A stretch of 64,000 nucleotides of DNA, from positions 248,001 to 312,000 of the forward strand of contig NZ_FONV01000013.1 in NCBI RefSeq assembly GCF_900113015.1, read 5' to 3'. The position numbers were made by a program, and so were the translations under genes. Each line of letters opens with the position of its first letter. The stretch's first letter is position 1. This DNA is from Actinoplanes philippinensis. Its GTDB lineage: Bacteria > Actinomycetota > Actinomycetes > Mycobacteriales > Micromonosporaceae. This document shows, one piece after another, positions 49,754-58,350 of the stretch. The notes beneath the pieces are model-generated. The model saw only the letters and a list, made by a program, of their open reading frames with translations. It was not told the origin of the DNA and made no database searches.

Positions 49754-50110
49754 TCAGACGGTCTGCTTCTCCCGAAGCTCCTTGATCTTCGCCTTCTTGC
49801 CACGCAGCTCACGCAGGTAGTAGAGCTTGGCGCGACGGACGTCACCACGGGTGATGACCTCGATCTTGTCGATCGCCGGGCTGTTGAACGGGTAGGTCCG
49901 CTCGACGCCGACGCCGAAGCTGATCTTGCGGATCTTGAAGGTCTCCCGCAGGCCGGAGCCCTGACGGGCGATCACGACGCCCTGGAAGACCTGGACACGG
50001 GACCGGTTACCTTCGACGACCCGGGCGTGCACCTTGAGCGTGTCACCGGCCCGGAAGTCCGGAAGGTCGGTGCGCTGCGACTGGGCGTCAAGAGCGTCCA
50101 GCGTGTTCAT
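49754..50110 (-). CDS. rplS: 50S ribosomal protein L19
   Basis: A 118-residue L19. Signature segments DTLKVHARVVEGNRSRVQVF, GVGVERTYPFNSPAIDKIEV and RRAKLYYLRELRGKKAKIKE. ATG 50110 (MNTLDALDAQSQR) has GAGGA 7 nt upstream; the frame extends further 5' without homology. Gene order rpsP-KH-rimM-trmD-rplS is standard. Confidence 0.97.
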   Translation of the reverse strand: MNTLDALDAQSQRTDLPDFRAGDTLKVHARVVEGNRSRVQVFQGVVIARQGSGLRETFKIRKISFGVGVERTYPFNSPAIDKIEVITRGDVRRAKLYYLRELRGKKAKIKELREKQTV

Positions 50111-50231
50111 CGCTGCATCCTCGTACTCAGAGCGCACCGGAAGTCGGTACGCGAATGGGCAATGCTGATCCCCCACCACTCCAGAGGATCCTCGTGCTCA
50201 GCTCACGGTGTGGGTGAGCACGGCAACCTCA

Positions 50232-50996
50232 TTACTTTGCCACACCCGGACCGGGGAGCTGTAATCCGGCCTCGGCGAGGGCTTTCCGATCCCGCTTGTC
50301 GAGTGACTCGGGCGGATACGCCGCATACATGTCGGGGCGGCGGTCGGCGGTGCGCAGCAGGCTCTGCTCGCGCCGCCAGCGGGCGATCCGGCCGTGGTCG
50401 CCGGACCGCAGCACGTCCGGCACCTCACGGCCGCGCCAGGACTGCGGCTTGGTGTAGACCGGGGCCTCCAGCAGGCCGGCCGCGTGCGACTCCTCGGTCA
50501 GCGAGTCGGCGTTGCCGAGCACCCCGGGCAGCAGCCGGGTGATCGCCTCCATGATCACGATGACCGCGACCTCGCCGCCGAAGAGCACGTAGTCGCCGAG
50601 CGACACCTCGTGCACCGGCATCCGCTCCGCCGCGTCGTCGATCACCCGCTGGTCGATGCCCTCGTAGCGGCCACAGGCGAAGACCAGGTGGTCCAGGCCG
50701 GCGAGCCGGTGGGCGTCGGCCTGGGTGAAGGGTTTCCCGACCGGCGAGGGTACGACCAGAGCGGCCCCCGGCGACACGACGGCGTCCAGCGCCTCGCCCC
50801 AGGGTTCGGGCCGCATCACCATGCCGGGACCGCCCCCGTACGGGCTGTCGTCCACCGTCCGGTGCACGTCATAGGTCCACTTACGCAGATCGTGCACAGT
50901 GAGATCGAGGGTCCCGGTGGTCCGCGCCTTGCCGATCAGCGACAGATCGAGCGGAGCGAAATAGTCCGGGAAGATCGAGACGATGTCGACCTTCAC
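50232..50996 (-). CDS. trmD: tRNA (guanine-N1-)-methyltransferase
   Basis: A 254-residue SPOUT enzyme methylating G37 of tRNAs. VDIVSIFPDYFAPLDLSLIG, DDSPYGGGPGMVMRPEP, FACGRYEGIDQRV and the SAM-binding knot SLGDYVLFGGEVAV are present. GTG 50996 has GAGGG 7 nt upstream and follows the rimM stop by 10 bp. Confidence 0.97.
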   Translation of the reverse strand: MKVDIVSIFPDYFAPLDLSLIGKARTTGTLDLTVHDLRKWTYDVHRTVDDSPYGGGPGMVMRPEPWGEALDAVVSPGAALVVPSPVGKPFTQADAHRLAGLDHLVFACGRYEGIDQRVIDDAAERMPVHEVSLGDYVLFGGEVAVIVIMEAITRLLPGVLGNADSLTEESHAAGLLEAPVYTKPQSWRGREVPDVLRSGDHGRIARWRREQSLLRTADRRPDMYAAYPPESLDKRDRKALAEAGLQLPGPGVAK

Positions 50997-51006
50997 AGGC
51001 GAGCCC

Positions 51007-51576
51007 TCACAGGTCCAGCAGGCCTTCCGGGAGATCGACGACGATCCGGCCGGCACGCAGATCCACGGTCGGGACGATCGCGGTGACGAACGGGATCAGC
51101 GCCGTCCCGCCGCCCTTCTTCGCGAGCACGATCAGATCCGACGCGGGCGCGTGCTCGATCCGCTGGACCGTGCCGTGCTCGGTGCCGTCCGCGGACTCCA
51201 CGCGCAGCCCGATCAGCTGGTGGTCGTGGAACTCCTCGGGATCGTCCGGCGGTGCCACGTCAGCGCTGTCGACCTGGAGGAAAACGCCTTTCAGCGCCTC
51301 GGCGACGTTGCGGTCGTGGATGCCCTCGAAGACGGCGATGCCGCGGCCCTGATGCCAGCGGATCGACTCGAGGACCAGTTGTCTCGGAACTTCGAAGCGA
51401 GCACCGGAGGCGGGAACGGCCGCCGGGCCGGCGCTCACCCGGCGGTCCCGGGGGACCTCCGTGATGAACACCGACCCGGCGGTGAAGCGTTCCTCGGGCT
51501 CGTCGGTCCGCACGACCACCGAGACCTCGCCCCGGATGCCGTGCGGTTTACCGATCTGGCCGACGACGAGCAGCAT
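51007..51576 (-). CDS. rimM: 16S rRNA processing/ribosome maturation factor RimM
   Basis: A 189-residue protein. VVGQIGKPHGIRGEVSV is the N-terminal RimM signature; the C-terminal PRC-barrel domain includes FHDHQLIGLRVESADGTEHG and the end ALIPFVTAIVPTVDLRAGRI. It helps mature the 30S head and binds S19. ATG 51576 lies 3 bp after the stop of the KH gene. Confidence 0.96.
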   Translation of the reverse strand: MLLVVGQIGKPHGIRGEVSVVVRTDEPEERFTAGSVFITEVPRDRRVSAGPAAVPASGARFEVPRQLVLESIRWHQGRGIAVFEGIHDRNVAEALKGVFLQVDSADVAPPDDPEEFHDHQLIGLRVESADGTEHGTVQRIEHAPASDLIVLAKKGGGTALIPFVTAIVPTVDLRAGRIVVDLPEGLLDL

Positions 51577-51579
51577 CGA

Positions 51580-51837
51580 TCAGTACGCGTCGACGATGTC
51601 GACCCGGATGCCACGACCGCCGATCGACCCGATCACCTGACGAAGAGCCTTGGCCGTCCGCCCGCCGCGCCCGATGACCGTACCCAGGTCCTCGGGGTGC
51701 ACACGGACCTCGAGCCGCTTGCCGCGGCGCGAGTCGACCAGACGAACCCGGACGTCGTCCGGGTTGTCGACGATGCCCTTGACGAGGTGCTCCAGCGCGG
51801 GCCGGAGCGCCCCGTCAGCTCGCGTCGGCGCCGGCAC
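51580..51837 (-). CDS. khpA: KH-domain RNA-binding protein (KhpA family)
   Basis: 85 residues: one KH domain, LEHLVKGIVDNPDDVRVRLV, then DLGTVIGRGGRTAKALRQVI with the GxxG loop GRGG. Such proteins, alone or with KhpB, bind RNA and affect cell division in some Gram-positives. The only in-frame start with a ribosome site is GTG 51837 (GAGGA 8 nt upstream), which makes it overlap the end of rpsP by 23 bp, so translation is coupled. Confidence 0.92.
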   Translation of the reverse strand: MPAPTRADGALRPALEHLVKGIVDNPDDVRVRLVDSRRGKRLEVRVHPEDLGTVIGRGGRTAKALRQVIGSIGGRGIRVDIVDAY

Positions 51838-52285
51838 CGGCCGGGTCCTCTGCCGTCTCGGCGACAGCCTCGCGGTTCGGCTCGGCGGCCTCGGCGGGCT
51901 TCGACGCCTTCTTCGGGGTGGTGGCCGGCTTGGTGTCGGTCAGGCCAGCAGCGGCCTTGGCCTCCGCCTCGTAGACCTCGGCCTTGCTCTGCTTGCTCGG
52001 CGCGACCAGCAGCGGAGCCGGGGCGGGCAGACCCTTGAACTTCTGCCAGTCGCCGGTCTTCTCCAGGATGCGCTGCACCGGCTCGGACGGCTGGGCGCCG
52101 ACGGACAGCCAGTACTGAACGCGGTCGGACTTCACCTCGATGACCGAGGGGTGTTCCTTCGGCTGGTAGATGCCGATGTACTCGATGGCGCGGCCGTCGC
52201 GCTTGGTGCGCGAGTCGGCGACGACGATGCGGTACTGCGGGTTGCGGATCTTGCCCATCCGCAGGAGCCGGATCTTAACGGCCAC
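51815..52285 (-). CDS. rpsP: 30S ribosomal protein S16
   Basis: A 156-residue S16. The core (1-85) has KIRLLRMGKIRNPQYRIVVA and GIYQPKEHPSVIEVKSDRVQ. The C-terminal 70 residues are an Ala/Lys/Glu-rich tail, as in other actinobacterial S16 proteins. GTG 52285. It is the first gene of the rpsP-khpA-rimM-trmD-rplS block. Confidence 0.96.
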   Translation of the reverse strand: MAVKIRLLRMGKIRNPQYRIVVADSRTKRDGRAIEYIGIYQPKEHPSVIEVKSDRVQYWLSVGAQPSEPVQRILEKTGDWQKFKGLPAPAPLLVAPSKQSKAEVYEAEAKAAAGLTDTKPATTPKKASKPAEAAEPNREAVAETAEDPAGAGADAS

Positions 52286-52419
52286 GGTTTATTCGCTCCT
52301 GATGACTGCGTGGTTGAGCCGAACGGAACCCACGTGGGGATTGCGGGACCGGAGGTCTCATGGACTGGCATCGCGATCAGGGGTTAGAGGGCGCCTGTCG
52401 CATGCCGGATACCAACAAC

Positions 52420-53100
52420 TCATTCTGCCAGACGAGCAGGCGACTCTCCCAACCGGGCCACCACCGGCCGGTCCCAGCCGGGCGGCAGCTCGGTGGGGGT
52501 GGGCCAGGTCGAATCGGGACGGAAATCGGTCCACGTCCCGTCGAAGGGGAACTCCCCCGCCTCAAGCCGGGCGATCACCCGCCGGCCCTCGGCCCACACC
52601 GCCGCCTCGTCGGGCACCCAGTAGAGGTCCGGGTGCGCCAGCCGCTCGGCGAAGTCGTCCTCGTCCTTCCACCGCCACACCCGGTCACGGGTGGCCACGA
52701 CGTCGAGATCCTGGTCGATCACGTCGATCCCGGCGACGTCACCGTCGTCCCAGCGGACCGCGCTCTCCTCCAGGTTCACGTAGTACCCGGTGAACGCGCC
52801 CTCGTCGTCCCGGAAGAACCAGACCGAGTGGTTCTCGCCGGGCGGGAAGAACCGCAGCACCCCGGGACCACGCCACTGCGCGATCCGGGGCGCCCGCTCG
52901 GCGGCCATCCAGTCGGGGAACGCCAGGTCCCGCGGGAACCGGCCGTCGAGGGTCGTCTCGACGGCGATGACCGAGCCGCGGGCCACCCAGAGGAGCAGCC
53001 CACGGTCGTCGTCGGAGATCACCCGGCCCGGATGCACGAAGGCGATCCGGCCGTGATGGGTGTCGCGATGGAGGATCAGCCGACCCGGTTCGAAGCGCAC
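52420..53100 (-). CDS. DUF402 family protein (FomD-like nucleotide hydrolase fold)
   Basis: A 226-residue protein with the DUF402 pattern: WFFRDDEGAFTGYYVNLEES, then DVIDQDLDVVATRD and WKDEDDFAERLAHPDLY, supplying conserved Asp and Glu residues for metal binding. Characterised relatives hydrolyse nucleoside di- or triphosphates or nucleotide-linked phosphonates. The substrate is unknown. GTG 53100 starts 2 bp after the proS stop (53103), so it is co-transcribed with proS. Confidence 0.85.
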   Translation of the reverse strand: MRFEPGRLILHRDTHHGRIAFVHPGRVISDDDRGLLLWVARGSVIAVETTLDGRFPRDLAFPDWMAAERAPRIAQWRGPGVLRFFPPGENHSVWFFRDDEGAFTGYYVNLEESAVRWDDGDVAGIDVIDQDLDVVATRDRVWRWKDEDDFAERLAHPDLYWVPDEAAVWAEGRRVIARLEAGEFPFDGTWTDFRPDSTWPTPTELPPGWDRPVVARLGESPARLAE

Positions 53101-53102
53101 GC

Positions 53103-54509
53103 TCAGTACGAACGACCCAGGTAGGCGATCAGGTCCGGCTCCTCGTCCGACTCGGGCATCGAACCGTCCTCACGGGTGAGGCAGCGAACCGTGATCGCCT
53201 TGCCGTTCGCCTCCTTCTCACCGGCCTCGCCGACCGCCGACCACGGCACCCGCGCGAACCCGGTCTGCGCCGCCTCGATCGCCTCGCCGAGCGTCTTCAC
53301 CTCGACGGTGCGCTCCACCCGGAACGCCAGGGCGTCGTCGTAAAGGCGCTGCTGGTCGGCCTTGAGCGCGGCCACCACCGCGCTCGCCACCTCGGCGAGC
53401 GCGATCGGCGACTTGGTGCCGTCGATCCGGCGGGCCACCACGGCGTTGCCGTTGGCCAGGTCACGGGGGCCGACCTCGATCCGGATCGGGATGCCCTGCA
53501 GTTCCGCGTCCACCGCGCGACGGCCGAACGGGATGTCCGCGCGGTCGTCGAGCTTCACCCGTACACCCGCGGCTTTGAGGTCCTGGAGAAGCTGGGCCGC
53601 CGCCTCGGCGACGCCCTCGCCCGCCTTGACCACCATGATCTGGACCTGGATCGGCGCGAGGCGCGGCGGAAGCCGCAGGCCGTTGTCGTCGCCGTGCACC
53701 ATGATCAAGCCGCCGAGCATCCGGGTCGAGGTGCCCCACGACGTGGTCCAGGCGTGCTCGACGGTCCGCTCGGCCGACGAGTAGGTGATGTCGAACGCCT
53801 TCGCGAAATTCTGCCCCAGCTCGTGCGAGGTGCCCATCTGCAGCGCCTTGCCGTCGCCCATCATGGCCTCGACGGTCATCGTGTTGGTGGCGCCGGCGAA
53901 CCGCTCGCCGCGGGTCTTACGGCCCGGGATGACCGGAATGGCCAGCATGTCCGTCATGAACGCCTCGTAGACGTTCTTGTGGATGTCACGGGCGTGCTCG
54001 CGGGCGTCGGCCTCGGTGGCGTGCGCGGTGTGGCCCTCCTGCCAGAGGAACTCGGTGGTGCGCAGGAAGGTCCGCGGGCGCAGCTCCCACCGGACCACGT
54101 TGGCCCACTGGTTGAGCAGGAGAGGGAGATCACGGTACGAATCGACCCACTTGGCCATGAACTCGCCGATCACGGTCTCGCTGGTGGGGCGCACGACCAG
54201 CGGCTCGGCCAGCTCCTTGCCACCAGCGTGGGTGACCACCGCCAGCTCCGGCGAGAAGCCCTCGACGTGGTCGGCCTCGCGGCGCAGATAATTCTCCGGG
54301 ATGAAGAGCGGGAAGTAGGCGTTCTGAACGCCCTGCTCCTTGATCCGGGCGTCCATGTCGGCCTGCATGCGCTCCCAGATCGCGTAGCCGACCGGACGGA
54401 TCACCATCGTGCCGCGCACCGGGCCGTTGTCGGCGAGCTGCGCCTTGGCGATGAGGTCCTGGTACCAGCGGGGGAAGTCCTCCGCACGGGGAGTGAGCAC
54501 GCGAGCCAT
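53103..54509 (-). CDS. proS: Prolyl-tRNA synthetase, archaeal/eukaryotic-like short form
   Basis: A 468-residue class II synthetase. VRGTMVIRPVGYAIWERMQA (motif 1 region), RWELRPRTFLRTTEFLWQEG (motif 2) and GTSTRMLGGLIMVHGDDNG (motif 3) are present. There is no editing (INS) insert, and the C-terminus ends in a Tyr (DLIAYLGRSY) as in the archaeal-type ProRS. ATG 54509 is preceded by TACGAT at 8 nt, probably a leaderless start; a longer frame upstream lacks homology. Divergent from the sigma factor gene by 82 bp. Confidence 0.95.
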   Translation of the reverse strand: MARVLTPRAEDFPRWYQDLIAKAQLADNGPVRGTMVIRPVGYAIWERMQADMDARIKEQGVQNAYFPLFIPENYLRREADHVEGFSPELAVVTHAGGKELAEPLVVRPTSETVIGEFMAKWVDSYRDLPLLLNQWANVVRWELRPRTFLRTTEFLWQEGHTAHATEADAREHARDIHKNVYEAFMTDMLAIPVIPGRKTRGERFAGATNTMTVEAMMGDGKALQMGTSHELGQNFAKAFDITYSSAERTVEHAWTTSWGTSTRMLGGLIMVHGDDNGLRLPPRLAPIQVQIMVVKAGEGVAEAAAQLLQDLKAAGVRVKLDDRADIPFGRRAVDAELQGIPIRIEVGPRDLANGNAVVARRIDGTKSPIALAEVASAVVAALKADQQRLYDDALAFRVERTVEVKTLGEAIEAAQTGFARVPWSAVGEAGEKEANGKAITVRCLTREDGSMPESDEEPDLIAYLGRSY

Positions 54510-54591
54510 GAGCAAGCATCGTAGTCGCGGCCCGGCTGCAACCTGGTGGGTGGGCATCCCGTGTCCCTCATCGGAGAAGACGGGGTGACGG

Positions 54592-55098
54592 ATGGACTTC
54601 GATGATTTCTACCGGGACACCGCCCGGCGCCTGGCCCGGTACGCCTACGGCCTCACCGGCGACCCGGTGGAGGCCCAGGATCTCGTGCAGGAGGCGTACG
54701 CGCGGGCCTGGCAACGGTGGCGGCGCCTGTCCGGGTACGACGACCCGGAGGCGTGGCTGCGGCTGGTGGTGAACCGGCTGTCCGCGGACCGGTGGCGCCG
54801 TCTCGGCATCCGCCGGGCACGGGCCGCCGCCGAACCACCGCCGCCGACGGTCAGCGCGCCCTCCGAGGACGTGGTGCTGCTGGTCCGCGCGATGCGTGAC
54901 CTGCCGGAGAAGGTCCGGCGGGCGCTCGCCCTGCACTACCTGCTGGACCGGTCGATCGCCGACATCGCCACCGAGACCGGCGCCACCCCGAACACCGTGA
55001 AGTCCTGGCTGTTCCGCGGCCGCACCCTGCTCGCGGCCGCCCTGCAGGACGCCCCGGCGACGACGAACGAGAAGGAGGTGGCCCGCCGTGACCGCTGA
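54592..55098 (+). CDS. RNA polymerase sigma factor, SigE family (ECF type)
   Basis: 168 residues. Region 2: DFYRDTARRLARYAYGLTGD, then AQDLVQEAYARAWQRWRR and WLRLVVNRLSADRWRR. Region 4: LPEKVRRALALHYLLDRSIA and TGATPNTVKSWLFRGRTLLA. It lacks any long C-terminal domain, so it fits the actinobacterial SigE-like ECF group. The stop lies inside the next gene (11-bp overlap). A possible own-type promoter, GCAACC (54537-54542) and GTGTCC (54561-54566), lies in the short gap to proS. Confidence 0.9.
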   Translation: MDFDDFYRDTARRLARYAYGLTGDPVEAQDLVQEAYARAWQRWRRLSGYDDPEAWLRLVVNRLSADRWRRLGIRRARAAAEPPPPTVSAPSEDVVLLVRAMRDLPEKVRRALALHYLLDRSIADIATETGATPNTVKSWLFRGRTLLAAALQDAPATTNEKEVARRDR

Positions 55099-56572
55099 TC
55101 TGGACGAGATGTTCACGGCGCTGAGCCGCCGGGCCGACGCGATCCCGCTCGCGGGGGCCGACCAGGCCCGCCGTCGTGGCCGGCAGCGCCGTGCCCGGAG
55201 CCGGGCCGCCCTGGCCGCCGCCGCGGTCGTGCTCGTCGCCACCGGGACCGGCCTGGTCGTCACCCGGCCGCACCCGGAGCCCGAGCCGCTCCTGCCGGCC
55301 ACCGAGCCGGCCCGGATCCGCGGCATGGCGCCGGTCGGTGAGCCGCTGCGGATCGCCGAGGGCCGGATGTGGAACAACACCCGGATCGCCGGGGACCGGG
55401 TGATCGGATTCTCCGCCGACGGCAACGGGGGGCACGAGACCGTCGCCGTGGACGCCCGGACCGGAGCCACCCTGTGGCGGATCACCGGCCGGGAGAGCTT
55501 CTACCGGGGTGTCGCCACCACGCCGAAGGTGGTGATCCTGCTGCGCGAACTGGCCCCGCAGTCGACGACGGACGAGCCGGCCGGCCGGATCCTGGAGTTC
55601 CACGACCCGGTCACCGGCGCGAAGACGTGGGAGCTGCCGCACACCGACCGCGACCAGTTCGTGCTGCACCAGGACGTGCTGGTCCGGCTGGTCGGCGCGA
55701 CCACCGCACTCGAGGGGTACGACCTGGTCACCGGCCGGAAGACGTGGACGGCCCCGGCCGGCTCCGCACCCGGCGGCGACTCTGCGGCGTCCACCCCGAG
55801 CCGGATGATCAGCGGCATGGGCGCCGGGGCGGTCAGCGACGACGGACGGGGTTCCGCCCTCTTCTCCCCGGACTTCGCCGACGCCGTCCCCTACACCGAC
55901 GACCGGCTCGTCGACCTGAGCCGGTCGGGGCAGATCACGATCCGTGACATCCGGACCGGCAGGGTGCGGTCGACGATGCCGGGCCGCCCGGACGCCGAGC
56001 AGCTGTTCGCCTACGAGGGGACGGTCTACACGGAGGTACGCGTCGGCGACCGACGTGCCGTCGCCTCGGCGGACCGTGTCGTCTACCGGTCCGGCGACAC
56101 GTGGGGCCTCGACTTCGCCCTGCCCTGCGGGCGCGATCGTCTCTGCGCTCTGGAGAACGACACCAACGCCCCGATGGAACGGCCGGCCGCCCGGATGCTG
56201 ATGATCGACGCGAAGACCGGGGCCGTGCTCCGGACGACCGGGGCGGTGCCGCGGTACGGCGACAACGCGTTCCGTCTCGGCCACGTCCTCACCAGCGGCG
56301 GCGGCGAGAAGGGAACGACCCTCTACGACGAGAACGGCGAGGCCCGCTACTCCGATCTCGGGGTCGGCGGGTTCGTCGACGACGGCAACGCGCTGAGCAT
56401 GAGCCAGGACGCCGGGGACCGCCGCTTCACGGTCCGCGGCATCTCCACCGTCGACTTCCGGAAGGTCGCGCTGGGCGAGATCCCGGAGGTGTCCGGCCGC
56501 TGCGACTGGGACGAGCGGATCCTCACCTGCCCAACCGGCCAGGAGCTGGGGATCTGGCGTTTCAACCGCTGA
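55088..56572 (+). CDS. Membrane-anchored PQQ-like beta-propeller protein, probable partner of the sigma factor
   Basis: A 494-residue protein. A cytoplasmic N-terminus (MTADLDEMFTALSRRADAIP, then an Arg-rich patch) precedes one membrane helix (39-59). The extracytoplasmic remainder has repeated blocks such as VAVDARTGATLWRITGRE and GYDLVTGRKTWTAPAG, typical of PQQ-like beta-propellers. The overlap with the sigma gene suggests that the N-terminus acts as an anti-sigma domain or sigma tether, but the ZAS Zn motif (HxxxCxxC) is missing. Two Cys pairs (CGRDRLC, CDWDERILTC) may form disulphides outside the cell. Ligand unknown. Confidence 0.8.
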   Translation: MTADLDEMFTALSRRADAIPLAGADQARRRGRQRRARSRAALAAAAVVLVATGTGLVVTRPHPEPEPLLPATEPARIRGMAPVGEPLRIAEGRMWNNTRIAGDRVIGFSADGNGGHETVAVDARTGATLWRITGRESFYRGVATTPKVVILLRELAPQSTTDEPAGRILEFHDPVTGAKTWELPHTDRDQFVLHQDVLVRLVGATTALEGYDLVTGRKTWTAPAGSAPGGDSAASTPSRMISGMGAGAVSDDGRGSALFSPDFADAVPYTDDRLVDLSRSGQITIRDIRTGRVRSTMPGRPDAEQLFAYEGTVYTEVRVGDRRAVASADRVVYRSGDTWGLDFALPCGRDRLCALENDTNAPMERPAARMLMIDAKTGAVLRTTGAVPRYGDNAFRLGHVLTSGGGEKGTTLYDENGEARYSDLGVGGFVDDGNALSMSQDAGDRRFTVRGISTVDFRKVALGEIPEVSGRCDWDERILTCPTGQELGIWRFNR

Positions 56573-56575
56573 CGG

Positions 56576-57652
56576 TCACCTGACGACGGCACCCCGCAGC
56601 ACGATCCGGCGGGGCGCCCGGACCACCCGTAGATCGGCACGCGGGTCGGCCTCGTAGACGACCAGGTCGGCGAGGCCGCCCTCGACCAGGCCGGGGAAGC
56701 CCAGCCACTCCCTGGCCCGCCACGACGCGGCGGCCAGCACGTCGATCGCCGGGATGCCGGCCTCGTGCAGGTAGAGCATCTCCTCGGCGGCCAGGCCGTG
56801 CCGGATGCCGCCGCCCGCGTCAGTGCCGACGTAGATCGGCACGCCGGCCTCGTGCGCGGCGCGGACGACCGAGGGGAACCGGTCGCGCAGGGCGACCATG
56901 TGGTCGGCGTAGTCGTCGAACTTGCCGCGCGCGGAATCGGCGATCTTCCCGAACGTGCGGATGTTGATCATTGTGGGGACCAGGGCCGTCCCCCGGCGGG
57001 CCATCTCGTCGATCAGGCCGAGCGTGAGCCCGGTGCCGTGCTCCACCGAGTCGACCCCGGCCCGCACCATGACCTCCACGCCCTCCTCGGAGAACGTGTG
57101 CACCGCGGCTCGGGCGCCCGCGGCGTGCGCGGCCTCGACGGCGGCGGCCATCGTCGCGGCATCCCAGCTCGGGGCCAGGTCGCCGACGCTCCGGTCGATC
57201 CAGTCGCCGACCAGCTTGACCCAGCCGGTGCCCGCTTTCGCCTGCGCGGTGACGGCCGCGGTGACCTCGTCGGCGGCCACCTCGACGCCGATGTCGCGCA
57301 GATAGCGCCGCGGAGCGGCGACGTGGCGACCGGCGCGGGCAAGGCGGGGCACGCCCGGTTCGTCGTCCAATTCGGGGTACGGAAAAGGGGAACCCGCGTC
57401 ACGCAGGGCCAGGACACCCGCGTCGCGGTCGATGGCGGCCAGCTCACGGGCCTGGTCGAGACTCTCGATCGGTTTCGCCCCGAAGGCGATGCCGAGGTGG
57501 CAGTGCGCGTCGACGAGCCCCGGAACGACGAACCCACCGTCACTGATCGTCTCGGCCCCGGCCACCGGCTCGTAGGTGACCCTGTCCCCCACCAGCCACA
57601 GATCCCGGACCTCACCGTCCGGCAGAACCGTCCCACGCACATGAAACGCCAT
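56576..57652 (-). CDS. Amidohydrolase-family metal-dependent hydrolase
   Basis: A 358-residue protein of the imidazolonepropionase-like amidohydrolases: VPGLVDAHCHLGIAFGAKP (His-x-His metal ligands), VHTFSEEGVEVMVRAGVD, SVEHGTGLT (His), and VGTDAGGGIRHGLAAEEMLY (Asp). The metal centre therefore looks complete. Substrate unknown; prolidase- or organophosphatase-like activities occur in the family. ATG 57652. Convergent with the propeller gene, 3 bp apart. Confidence 0.88.
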   Translation of the reverse strand: MAFHVRGTVLPDGEVRDLWLVGDRVTYEPVAGAETISDGGFVVPGLVDAHCHLGIAFGAKPIESLDQARELAAIDRDAGVLALRDAGSPFPYPELDDEPGVPRLARAGRHVAAPRRYLRDIGVEVAADEVTAAVTAQAKAGTGWVKLVGDWIDRSVGDLAPSWDAATMAAAVEAAHAAGARAAVHTFSEEGVEVMVRAGVDSVEHGTGLTLGLIDEMARRGTALVPTMINIRTFGKIADSARGKFDDYADHMVALRDRFPSVVRAAHEAGVPIYVGTDAGGGIRHGLAAEEMLYLHEAGIPAIDVLAAASWRAREWLGFPGLVEGGLADLVVYEADPRADLRVVRAPRRIVLRGAVVR

Positions 57653-57670
57653 GCCGTAAGTCCTACCGGA

Positions 57671-58264
57671 TCACGCCTCATCTCGTGCAGCGAGGTACTT
57701 GTCACGCAGAGCGGTCAGGGCCGGCAGATCGATGGTGATCGGATAGGGCACGTCGGTATCGAAGACCTTGCTGGTACTGAGTGCCTGCTGGTACTTACCG
57801 GTGCCGTTCCGCTGGAAGACGGTCATCACCACAGCGTCGTCGAAGGTCGGGTCGACAACCCAGTAATTCTCGACGCCTGCTGCGGCGTAGACCTCGGTCT
57901 TCGCATGCATGTCCCGGAAATGCGAGGTCGGCGAGATGATCTCGATGACGAGCATCGCGCCATCGACCGGCACAGGTGATCGCATCGCATATCGCAGGTT
58001 CGTGACGACCACATCGGGACGCGGTTCATTCCGATGATCAATCTCAAGAGACAGGTCGGGTGCAGGTGTGTAGCCGGGTGGGCAGCCAGGTCGCAGCATG
58101 AGGACTAACTCAACGCCGAGAACCTGATGGAGAAGAGTAGGGGCTGGCAAGATCAGCCTTCCGTCGATCAACTCATACTTGAGATCCGACGGAAGGCTGG
58201 CCAAGTCATCGACGGTCCAGTCCTGCTTGTCGCGCAGGTCAGGGAGATCAAGGGTGGCGGTCAC
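57671..58264 (-). CDS. Uma2-family putative restriction-endonuclease-like protein (DUF820)
   Basis: A 197-residue PD-(D/E)XK-like protein: LPSDLKYELIDGRLILPAPT, EPRPDVVVTNLRYAMRSPV, LVIEIISPTSHFRDM and KTEVYAAAGVENYWVVDP. Genes of this family are multi-copy in filamentous actinobacteria; the function is unproven. GTG 58264 has GGAGG 5 nt upstream, which decides the start. An inverted repeat lies 61-82 bp upstream, in the gap to ffh. Confidence 0.88.
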   Translation of the reverse strand: MTATLDLPDLRDKQDWTVDDLASLPSDLKYELIDGRLILPAPTLLHQVLGVELVLMLRPGCPPGYTPAPDLSLEIDHRNEPRPDVVVTNLRYAMRSPVPVDGAMLVIEIISPTSHFRDMHAKTEVYAAAGVENYWVVDPTFDDAVVMTVFQRNGTGKYQQALSTSKVFDTDVPYPITIDLPALTALRDKYLAARDEA

Positions 58265-58324
58265 GGGCTCCTCCTCGCTTGGATCGCCTCCCATACTACT
58301 AGCCCCCTGACTATTAGCGCAATT

Positions 58325-58346
58325 CAACTAGAACAGCGACTAGTTG
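58325..58346. promoter_or_regulatory. Inverted repeat between ffh and the Uma2 gene
   Basis: CAACTAG (58325-58331) and CTAGTTG (58340-58346) are perfect 7-bp arms around an 8-nt loop, 4 bp after the ffh stop. The flanking segment TGACTATTAGC (58307-58317) resembles the element in the alpA-like promoter (40632-40674). The region is AT-rich. It may be an operator for the Uma2 gene or a weak ffh terminator. Confidence 0.4.
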
Positions 58347-58350
58347 TCGA

